A stretch of DNA of 5,493 bases, taken from positions 1 to 5,493 of the forward strand of contig SKTL01000149.1 in NCBI GenBank assembly GCA_007122555.1. The letters are read 5' to 3'. Below the pieces are notes generated by a model. The model worked only from the letters and a program-made list of their open reading frames with translations, searched no databases and was not told the origin of the DNA. Below are positions 1 to 4,188 of this stretch, piece after piece. Within the stretch, counting starts at the first letter, position 1. The number at the start of each line of letters is the position of its first letter. Made by a program: the position numbers and the translations under genes. This DNA is from Thermomicrobiaceae bacterium. Its GTDB lineage: Bacteria > Chloroflexota > Chloroflexia > Thermomicrobiales > Thermomicrobiaceae.

Positions 1-227
1 GCCGCCCTGACCGGAACGACCGCGGACGCTAGCGACGATGGAATGGCATCGTCTTCGTGCGTCATCGATGGGATCGGGGTCGCCTCATCATCGCTACTGT
101 TTTCGTCATCAGTGGATCGAAGATCGATGCAACCGGTAATCAGGATCGTGGAAATCAGGATGATGAAGGCTCCCAGGAACCGGGTGAGAAGAGGGCTGGA
201 TGACCGGTGAGAGTCAAGCAGTGTCAC
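1..227 (-). CDS. Putative lipoprotein, N-terminal part (3' end outside window)
   Basis: This open frame runs off the left edge, so only about 75 residues are visible. The start is a GTG chosen because an AGGAG lies 10 nt upstream and because it yields a classical lipoprotein signal. A short polar, basic N-region (residues 1-16, with H7, R8 and R16) is followed by a hydrophobic segment (about 17-30) and a lipobox I-T-G-C ending at Cys33. After the cysteine the chain is a Ser/Asp/Glu/Pro-rich linker (D-D-E-N-S-S-D-D-E, then P-I-P), as is common between the lipid anchor and a folded extracytoplasmic domain. The folded domain itself is missing, so the function cannot be named; a solute-binding or other surface-attached protein is possible. 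In-frame TTG further upstream (about 309-311) is an alternative start but has no advantage. Signal-peptide reading is strong; identity unknown. Confidence 0.72.
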   Translation of the reverse strand, partial: MTLLDSHRSSSPLLTRFLGAFIILISTILITGCIDLRSTDDENSSDDEATPIPSMTHEDDAIPSSLASAVVPVRA

Positions 228-237
228 TGGGGAAGAG

Positions 238-242
238 CTCCT
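238..242 (-). promoter_or_regulatory. Shine-Dalgarno of the lipoprotein gene
   Basis: AGGAG lies 10 nt before the GTG at 227-225 and decides this start, since no ATG is available in the signal-peptide region. Confidence 0.55.
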
Positions 243-289
243 GTATCTGAGAGAACAAGCCGCGGTCGTGCGCGTCGAGGTTCGCTGGC

Positions 290-318
290 ATTCTACGTGT
301 CTGGTGGTCAATGTGTAA
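290..318 (-). promoter_or_regulatory. Possible promoter for the lipoprotein gene
   Basis: On the minus strand TAGAAT (295-290) is a good -10 hexamer. It is preceded after 17 nt by TTACAC (318-313), a poor -35. It sits about 60 nt upstream of the lipoprotein start in the otherwise gene-free 228-535 region. The weak -35 makes this a tentative call. Confidence 0.25.
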
Positions 319-360
319 CGATCGGTCCGGCATGGCTATTTGGTCCCGTCAACCCTGGTT

Positions 361-432
361 AAAACCGACCGATTGCCTGCCCGGAAAGGTGCCGCGCGGG
401 GTGTCCGGACAGTGATGAAAGTCCCCGGTCGG
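361..432 (-). other. Long-range inverted repeat followed by TTTT (possible structured leader or terminator)
   Basis: CCGACCG at 365-371 and CGGTCGG at 426-432 are perfect 7-bp complements separated by 54 nt. Read on the minus strand, the second arm is followed directly by TTTT (364-361). The interior can form further short pairings, for instance GGAC/GTCC (minus strand) around a 10-nt loop, and GGGG/CCCC. This would resemble a small folded RNA ending in a terminator-like stem upstream of the lipoprotein gene. It matches no riboswitch or small RNA class I can recognise, and a 7-bp match at this distance in GC-rich DNA may be chance. Confidence 0.25.
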
Positions 433-497
433 CCCGTACTGTTTTCTCTCACAGGCGCCCGAGAGCACGGCGTAGACTGAAGCTATTGATTGATGTG

Positions 498-514
498 TTC
501 GGCATTCGGCATTC
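498..514 (+). repeat. Short 7-bp tandem repeat upstream of the receiver gene
   Basis: TTCGGCA is repeated about 2.4 times (498-514), ending 21 bp before the receiver gene start. It lies in the presumed 5' leader. It could be a regulator site or simple slippage; nothing else supports a role. Confidence 0.4.
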
Positions 515-535
515 ACAGAAGCGACAGGACAGCGC

Positions 536-949
536 ATGATCATTCGGCCGCCATTGACGCGGATTCTTCTGGTAGATGACGATCCAGTCTTTCTCGGTCG
601 CGCGCATCAGGCGCTTGACCCGTTTGCACGGTTGCAAACGGTGAGCAACGGCTGCGCCGCGTTGCAGACACTGTCGCAGTGGCAGCCGGATGTCGTACTG
701 TTCGACTTACTGTTGAACGATCTGGACGGGTTCACGTTTCTTGAGATCATCAACAGATCAGGACTCGAGCGGCGACCGTTTATCCTGTGCACAACCGACG
801 GTCGCGGAGCCGATACGCGCATCCGCCCCTTGCCGAACTGGGACGTTGGGACGCTCGTGCGATCCTCGTCGATCGTGCAGCTTCGGACCGCCGTTTTGCA
901 GGCGGCTCGCTGTCAGGATCCCGCCGTGCAGCGGCATATTACCGCCTGA
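536..949 (+). CDS. Stand-alone response regulator receiver-domain protein
   Basis: A 137-residue protein made almost entirely of one CheY-like receiver domain (about residues 8-124), with no output domain. The first strand R-I-L-L-V ends in the acidic triad D14-D15-D16. Strand three V-V-L-F-D gives the phospho-acceptor D57, and D62/D64-G65 follow in the usual loop. T86/T87 after the fourth strand (F-I-L-C-T-T) fits the switch Thr/Ser. The near-invariant lysine after strand five is replaced: the segment T-L-V-R109-S-S-S lacks the usual K-P. The protein can therefore probably still bind Mg2+ and be phosphorylated, but its signalling switch may be altered. No histidine kinase is nearby, so its partner is unknown. 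It probably acts in the cytoplasm by protein-protein contact. A weak AGGA lies 6 nt before the ATG. Domain call is firm; the pathway is not. Confidence 0.88.
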   Translation: MIIRPPLTRILLVDDDPVFLGRAHQALDPFARLQTVSNGCAALQTLSQWQPDVVLFDLLLNDLDGFTFLEIINRSGLERRPFILCTTDGRGADTRIRPLPNWDVGTLVRSSSIVQLRTAVLQAARCQDPAVQRHITA

Positions 950-951
950 AC

Positions 952-982
952 CAACTTCGCTTAAGCGGTTCGCTCGAAGTTG
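952..982. terminator. Inverted repeat between convergent receiver and pncA genes, possible bidirectional terminator
   Basis: CAACTTCG (952-959) and CGAAGTTG (975-982) are perfect 8-bp complements around 15 nt. Nested in the left part is the 10-bp perfect palindrome CGCTTAAGCG (958-967), which contains the pncA stop codon. The element begins 2 bp after the receiver stop and covers the last codons of pncA, a typical place for a shared terminator between converging genes. There is no T-run on either side, so it is not a canonical intrinsic terminator. Confidence 0.4.
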
Positions 983-1563
983 ATCTGCTCCGTCGTTGTA
1001 ATGTGGACCCCGTCACGTTTCATCTCCTCGATAGCCAGACCGGAGTCACCCGGATTGACATCGACTCCACGGATCGCATCCACCAGCAAATGCGTTCGGA
1101 ATCCGGCCTTAACCGCATCCAGCGCACTGGCTCGGACACAGTAGTCAGTGGCCAGTCCGCCGATAAACAACTCCTCGATACCGTCCTTCGCCAGCGCGTC
1201 TCCGAGTAAGACGCCATTCTCGGTCTTGCCCTCGAATGCGGAGTAACCTTCATCTTCCTCCGGATCATCGCCTTTCGTGATCACGACGACGTCATCCGGC
1301 AGGTTCAGATCCCGATGAAACTCCGCGCCTGCTGTGCCCTGGATGCAGTGCGGCGGCCACGGCCCGCCCCGTTCCTGGAAATGAGCGCTACCTTCCGGGT
1401 GCCAGTCTCGTGACGCGAACACCGGGTAACCGGAGTTCGTAAATTGCTCGATACACCTGTTCAGCACGGGTACAACCTCGTCTCCATCCTGGGCGGGCAG
1501 AGCTCCCCCGGGACAGAAATCATGCTGCACGTCAACAATCAGCAACGCTCGCTGGACAGTCAT
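961..1563 (-). CDS. pncA: Nicotinamidase (isochorismatase/cysteine hydrolase superfamily)
   Basis: A 200-residue cytoplasmic enzyme predicted to hydrolyse nicotinamide to nicotinate and ammonia, the first step of NAD salvage by the Preiss-Handler route. The family catalytic triad is visible: D11 (in L-L-I-V-D-V-Q-H-D-F), K97 (V-I-T-K-G) and nucleophile C142 in G-L-A-T-D-Y-C-V. The metal site is D53, H55 and H72, with H61 also at the expected place (S-R-D-W-H-P, then S-A-H-F, then W-P-x-H-C-x-x-G-T). These motifs, plus the D-x-Y-S-A-F-like loop at 106-110, favour nicotinamidase over isochorismatase or other amidases of the superfamily. The length is normal for bacterial PncA. The frame is open for 22 more codons upstream, but the internal ATG is preceded by GAGGAG at 6 nt and begins right before strand one, so it is chosen. 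It lies 117 bp downstream of the PAP2 gene on the same strand and converges with the receiver gene. Confidence 0.93.
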   Translation of the reverse strand: MTVQRALLIVDVQHDFCPGGALPAQDGDEVVPVLNRCIEQFTNSGYPVFASRDWHPEGSAHFQERGGPWPPHCIQGTAGAEFHRDLNLPDDVVVITKGDDPEEDEGYSAFEGKTENGVLLGDALAKDGIEELFIGGLATDYCVRASALDAVKAGFRTHLLVDAIRGVDVNPGDSGLAIEEMKRDGVHITTTEQINFERTA

Positions 1564-1569
1564 AGTCGG

Positions 1570-1575
1570 CTCCTC
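1570..1575 (-). promoter_or_regulatory. Shine-Dalgarno deciding the pncA start
   Basis: GAGGAG sits 6 nt before the ATG at 1563-1561. It sets the start there rather than at the in-frame ATG at 1629, which would add a 22-residue non-homologous-looking Arg/Ala/Pro-rich extension. Confidence 0.7.
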
Positions 1576-1641
1576 ACGCAATGCGATTCTGTGCAATGGC
1601 GGAGCTCGGCTCGCGCTGGCTCCACTCACAAGTTTGCCAGC

Positions 1642-1669
1642 AAAAGCCGGAGTCCCGCAGCGCGCCGGC
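1642..1669 (-). terminator. Possible weak intrinsic terminator after the PAP2 gene
   Basis: On the minus strand GCCGG (1669-1665) pairs with CCGGC (1650-1646) and is followed at once by TTTT (1645-1642). The stem begins 11 bp after the PAP2 stop. The 14-nt loop may pair further internally. The upper arm lies inside a 14-bp perfect palindrome, GCGCGCCGGCGCGC, at 1660-1673. The T-run is short, so read-through into pncA is likely. Confidence 0.35.
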
Positions 1670-1673
1670 GCGC
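1660..1673. repeat. 14-bp perfect GC palindrome
   Basis: GCGCGCCGGCGCGC is self-complementary over all 14 bases. It lies in the 117-bp PAP2-pncA spacer, 7 bp past the PAP2 stop. It may form part of the terminator above or be a recognition site; low-complexity GC composition makes chance plausible. Confidence 0.6.
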
Positions 1674-1680
1674 CGCCCGG

Positions 1681-2478
1681 CTACAGAGTCCGGGTCGATT
1701 GTTCGGCGCTCCCGGCCTGAAGCCGTCCAATGGAGTCGCGCAGTGCGATCGTCACCCGGGGAACGAGATACCAGGCCGCGAACGCAAGCGCCGCCCCGGC
1801 GACGACGTCCAGCACGAAGTGATTCCCCGTTCCGACAACCGCCATGCTCATGAGCAGGGGGAAGGCGATCCCGATTACCCAGTGTCGCCACTTGCCGCCA
1901 ATCGCGATGACGCCGATTCCGACGAACACGGCGAAACCGACATGCAGGCTGGGCATCGCCGCGTATGGGTTATAGAGCATGTCGATACTGTCCTGGTGGT
2001 AGTCGATGGCGCTATACGCTGCAAGTGTGTCGACGAATCCACTTGACGTAAAGAAGCGGGGCGGGGCGAGCGGAATCAAGGTGTAGACGATCAACCCGAC
2101 CGCAAGCATCCCGAGAAACACGTTGCGAACTTCGCGGTAGCGGTCGTGATGCCGGATGAACACCCAGACAGCAAAGAGGATAAGCGCCGGCATGTGCGTG
2201 TAGACATAAATCGAATTCATAAGCCAGATCAGCGTGTCGTGCTGCATGATCCAGCCCTGGAAGGTGAGTTCCCAGGAGACTCCCATCCAGTTCTGAAGTT
2301 TCATCAGCTGGTAGGCGTTGTGAAAGGCGTCGGGAGCGCGCCCGGAGACAAGTCCCCGTGTGGCGAAGTAGGCCATGAAGAGCGCCACCACAAGCGTGAA
2401 TTCATAGAGACCTCGGCGGGCGAGTAACGCCGCTCCGGGATCCTGATGCGTGCGATGCTGAAGGCTCGGGTTGTGCAT
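1681..2478 (-). CDS. PAP2 superfamily membrane protein (PAP2_3 / inositolphosphorylceramide-synthase-like)
   Basis: A 265-residue integral membrane protein with about six hydrophobic helices (roughly 25-43, 86-108, 117-137, 178-194, 198-216, 221-240). It carries the lipid-phosphatase catalytic motifs in the PAP2_3 arrangement. These are P-L-A-P-P-R-F-F at about 136-143 (motif 1 region), P176-S-L-H179 in N-P-Y-A-A-M-P-S-L-H (motif 2), and G-T-G-N-H220-F-V-L-D224 (motif 3, with the usual S/T-R replaced by T-G-N). The H179-H220-D224 set should form the phosphohistidine active site on the outer membrane face. The PAP2_3 family includes eukaryotic Aur1-type inositolphosphorylceramide synthases and many uncharacterised bacterial proteins. 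The substrate here is therefore probably a phosphorylated lipid or lipid-linked head group, either dephosphorylated or transferred. The start ATG has no good Shine-Dalgarno, but the next in-frame ATG (M35) would remove most of the first helix. Transcribed toward pncA and divergently from the recombinase. Confidence 0.87.
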   Translation of the reverse strand: MHNPSLQHRTHQDPGAALLARRGLYEFTLVVALFMAYFATRGLVSGRAPDAFHNAYQLMKLQNWMGVSWELTFQGWIMQHDTLIWLMNSIYVYTHMPALILFAVWVFIRHHDRYREVRNVFLGMLAVGLIVYTLIPLAPPRFFTSSGFVDTLAAYSAIDYHQDSIDMLYNPYAAMPSLHVGFAVFVGIGVIAIGGKWRHWVIGIAFPLLMSMAVVGTGNHFVLDVVAGAALAFAAWYLVPRVTIALRDSIGRLQAGSAEQSTRTL

Positions 2479-2579
2479 CGTGGTGATTCACTCGATTCGG
2501 AGTAACCGGTCATCTTTCAGGTTGGCGGAATCTCAGCGACCTGCGATGGATGTGCACCGCCATCCCTTCAATCACGAAG

Positions 2580-2604
2580 GCGCCGGTCGCGTTACACCCG
2601 GCGC
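2580..2604. repeat. GC-rich inverted repeat in the PAP2/recombinase divergent region
   Basis: GCGCCGG (2580-2586) and CCGGCGC (2598-2604) are perfect complements around 11 nt. There is no adjacent T-run. Overlapping it, CGTTACAC (2590-2597) and CGCTACAC (2602-2609) form an imperfect direct repeat with a 12-bp period, close to one helical turn. These could be binding sites for a regulator acting on either divergent gene; no experimental support is visible. Confidence 0.4.
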
Positions 2605-2671
2605 TACACGCTGGTGCATGGCGTGGCGCTCCTGCATAAGCTGCAATTCGCATTCCTCCGCAAGCCGCCCA

Positions 2672-2700
2672 TTGCATTATCCGCGGCTATCGCATAGAAT
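2672..2700 (+). promoter_or_regulatory. Sigma70-type promoter of the tyrosine recombinase gene
   Basis: TTGCAT (2672-2677) and TAGAAT (2695-2700) are separated by exactly 17 bp, each with four or five matches to the vegetative consensus. The predicted transcription start is about 2706-2708, giving a leader of about 50 nt before the ATG at 2759. This is the best promoter in the window. Its position shows that the open frame reading back to 2471 upstream of the recombinase is not coding. Confidence 0.6.
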
Positions 2701-2701
2701 A

Positions 2702-2725
2702 CTGTACGAACGCATGTACGTACAG
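2702..2725. promoter_or_regulatory. Operator-like palindrome over the recombinase transcription start
   Basis: CTGTACG (2702-2708) and CGTACAG (2719-2725) are perfect 7-bp inverted repeats around 10 nt, starting 2 bp after the -10 box. Bound protein would block transcription. The interior contains GAAC-GCAT-GTAC (2708-2719), one mismatch from the GAAC-N4-GTTC core of Gram-positive-type LexA boxes. It also contains the 8-bp palindrome GTACGTAC (2716-2723). Whether LexA, the recombinase itself or another repressor binds cannot be told from sequence. Confidence 0.5.
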
Positions 2726-2744
2726 CCTGTGACTGGATGGCTCT

Positions 2745-2749
2745 GGAGG
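2745..2749 (+). promoter_or_regulatory. Shine-Dalgarno deciding the recombinase start
   Basis: GGAGG lies 9 nt before the ATG at 2759. The in-frame ATG at 2714 lies inside the palindrome, lacks a Shine-Dalgarno and would fall within a few bases of the predicted transcription start. Confidence 0.7.
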
Positions 2750-2758
2750 GTGAACTTC

Positions 2759-3769
2759 ATGAACGCGGCATCAGATCTCACTATCACGGAATCGGTTGAG
2801 CAGTTCTTCGCGGACTTGCGACTCTCGCCGCGAACCAAGAAGACCTACCGGGCGGCGATGAACCGGTTCATCGCCTTCGTTCATGAGGAACATGATATCG
2901 ATCCTGATCGGAAGACCGTACTGGCATTGAGTGAAGACCACGTGACCGACTTCGTGGCGCACGTAATGCCGGCCGATATCCGGGCTCCGGAAGAAGTATC
3001 GCAGATGCGCACCGCGCAGACCCAGCTTGCCGCCATCCGAAAGTTCTATAGCTACCTTTCCGCCTACGATCTCAATCCGTATCTCTCAACCGAAAAACTT
3101 CGCACGCGCATCCAGGCGATGATGCCGCGCTTCTCCCCGCCGCCGCCCGACGTGCAGACCTCGGACCTCGATCAGATCGTACGCTACATTAAACGGATGC
3201 CGCATGAGTCGAATCCGACCCGGGAACTCCGCCGTCGCAAGGTGCAGGCGATGATCCTGTTTCTCTACCGGACGGGCGTGCGTGTCTCCGAACTGTGCGG
3301 ACTGAGACGGCGAGATGTCGACCTCAGTTCCGGGACGGCGGGAATCTACCGGGCGAAGGGCGGGAAGAGCAGAACGGTTCACTTCGACGCTGAGACCGCG
3401 GAATCCCTGGTGGCGTACTGGTCCGCTCGCAAGGACACTGGCCGGTCAACCGGGAACTATCCGGCGTTCAGTGGTCGAGACCGCATCGGTGAGCCCGGAA
3501 CCGCGATCAGCCCACGCACGGTGGAGCAGATTGTTGCCGATCTGGGATCCGCGGCCGGGGTGGAGAACCCGATTACGCCGCATTCGTTCCGGCACGGGCT
3601 GGCGACCGAGCTCGTCCGGCGACGGGTTCGCGAGTCGACAGTGCAAACGATTCTTGGCCACGCCTCACCGGCGACGACCCGGATCTACGTCCATAAGACC
3701 GCCATGGAAGTCGCCGACGAGTACCAGGAAGCGTTCGGAGACTATCGCCCGCCGCTTGGTGGGGACTAG
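2759..3769 (+). CDS. Tyrosine recombinase (phage integrase / Xer family)
   Basis: A 336-residue site-specific recombinase. Residues about 9-110 form the N-terminal core-binding SAM-like domain (S-P-R-T-K-K-T-Y-R at 23-31). Residues about 132-325 are the catalytic domain. All six family active-site residues are visible: R175 (T-G-V-R-V-S-E-L), K200 (A-K-G-G-K), H275 and R278 (T-P-H-S-F-R-H-G), H301 (L-G-H-A-S) and nucleophile Y310 (T-R-I-Y-V-H). The enzyme should cleave and rejoin DNA through a 3'-phosphotyrosine. It is slightly longer than typical XerC/XerD (about 300), mainly in the linker around 110-135 and the 224-250 insert, yet it lacks the extra N-terminal arm-binding domain of lambda-type integrases. 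No excisionase, tRNA target, att repeat or phage gene lies nearby, so its role (chromosome dimer resolution, integron- or element-type mobility, or domesticated relic) is open. It appears intact and has its own promoter and possible operator. Confidence 0.93.
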   Translation: MNAASDLTITESVEQFFADLRLSPRTKKTYRAAMNRFIAFVHEEHDIDPDRKTVLALSEDHVTDFVAHVMPADIRAPEEVSQMRTAQTQLAAIRKFYSYLSAYDLNPYLSTEKLRTRIQAMMPRFSPPPPDVQTSDLDQIVRYIKRMPHESNPTRELRRRKVQAMILFLYRTGVRVSELCGLRRRDVDLSSGTAGIYRAKGGKSRTVHFDAETAESLVAYWSARKDTGRSTGNYPAFSGRDRIGEPGTAISPRTVEQIVADLGSAAGVENPITPHSFRHGLATELVRRRVRESTVQTILGHASPATTRIYVHKTAMEVADEYQEAFGDYRPPLGGD

Positions 3770-3817
3770 GATTCAGCCCTGCCCAACCTGCACGGCGGGA
3801 GTCGAGGGCGGATTCAG
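3769..3817. repeat. Direct repeats bracketing a weak hairpin between the recombinase and pseudo-receiver 3' ends
   Basis: GGATTCAG occurs at 3769-3776 and 3810-3817, overlapping the recombinase stop and the pseudo-receiver stop respectively. Between and partly within them, GCCCT (3776-3780) and AGGGC (3805-3809) are complementary across 24 nt, with an inner CCC/GGG. This 44-bp convergent spacer is where a terminator is expected, but there is no T-run. The 8-bp repeat could also be coincidental. Confidence 0.3.
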
Positions 3818-4188
3818 TCAGCCACGATGTAGCGTTGCACGTACTCCTGCAGGTTCCGGTGAAGCTGCTGATTCGTGACCACGCGGTCAACTCCGGCCGC
3901 CTGCGCTTCCCTGCGTGCGTTGACGTCCTTGTGCGGCCCGAACGCGAGCACCGGCGGCCCGGTTTTCGACTCCAGCATCGGTTCCAGCGTCTTCCAGTCC
4001 GGCTTCGCATTCAGATCAAGCAGCACAAGCGCCGGGTGCGTCGATTCGACGGTCGACAGGAGTTCTGGTTCCCGCTTCACCAGAAGCGGCTCATATCCCG
4101 CGTTGGACAGCTCGTTTTTGACTTTGACCGAGAAGAACAGATCCCGAATCAGCACGACGATTGTGCGCCCGCCATTCTGATCAGTCAT
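3814..4188 (-). CDS. Degenerate receiver-like (pseudo-receiver) protein
   Basis: A 124-residue single-domain protein with the alternating beta/alpha pattern of a CheY-like receiver. Strand one is T-I-V-V-L-I-R-D16, strand three A-L-V-L-L-D58, strand four P-V-L-A-F-G and strand five D-R-V-V-T-N. D58 occupies the phospho-acceptor position and D16 part of the acidic pocket. However, the usual Asp pair is reduced to R15-D16, the switch Thr/Ser position is F/G (83-84), and the invariant lysine is replaced by N106. It is thus unlikely to signal by ordinary phosphotransfer and may act as a binding module. A corrinoid-binding domain, which has a similar fold, is disfavoured because its D-x-H-x-x-G motif is absent. 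The ATG overlaps the URO-D stop by 8 nt (ATGACTGA), with GGAG 10 nt upstream, so translation is probably coupled to that gene. Function unknown. Confidence 0.75.
   Translation of the reverse strand: MTDQNGGRTIVVLIRDLFFSVKVKNELSNAGYEPLLVKREPELLSTVESTHPALVLLDLNAKPDWKTLEPMLESKTGPPVLAFGPHKDVNARREAQAAGVDRVVTNQQLHRNLQEYVQRYIVAD

Noticed and set aside
349..637. Two short minus-strand open frames in the gap before the receiver gene
   Set aside because: They overlap each other, one runs into the receiver coding region, neither has a good Shine-Dalgarno, and the Cys/Arg-rich products have no motif.
787..1209. 140-codon plus-strand open frame overlapping the receiver and pncA
   Set aside because: Lies partly in another frame of the receiver gene and partly antisense to pncA; composition is that of a shadow frame.
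1444..2046. 200-codon plus-strand open frame
   Set aside because: It is antisense to pncA and the PAP2 gene, both supported by family motifs, and its product is Arg/Asp/Ser-rich without motifs; a GC-rich shadow frame.
2708..2719. Firm annotation as a LexA box
   Set aside because: One mismatch in the conserved half-site and no lexA gene or second site in the window to compare; kept as an operator-like palindrome only.
2471..2758. 96-codon upstream extension of the recombinase frame
   Set aside because: It contains the predicted promoter and operator, begins inside the PAP2 start region, has no Shine-Dalgarno, and its Arg/Ser/His-rich sequence does not look like a recombinase N-terminus; GGAGG precedes the ATG at 2759.
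3769..3817. GGATTCAG direct repeats as recombinase attachment sites or target-site duplication
   Set aside because: They enclose only 33 bp of spacer and not the recombinase gene, so they cannot mark an inserted element; 8-bp repeats at this distance may be chance.
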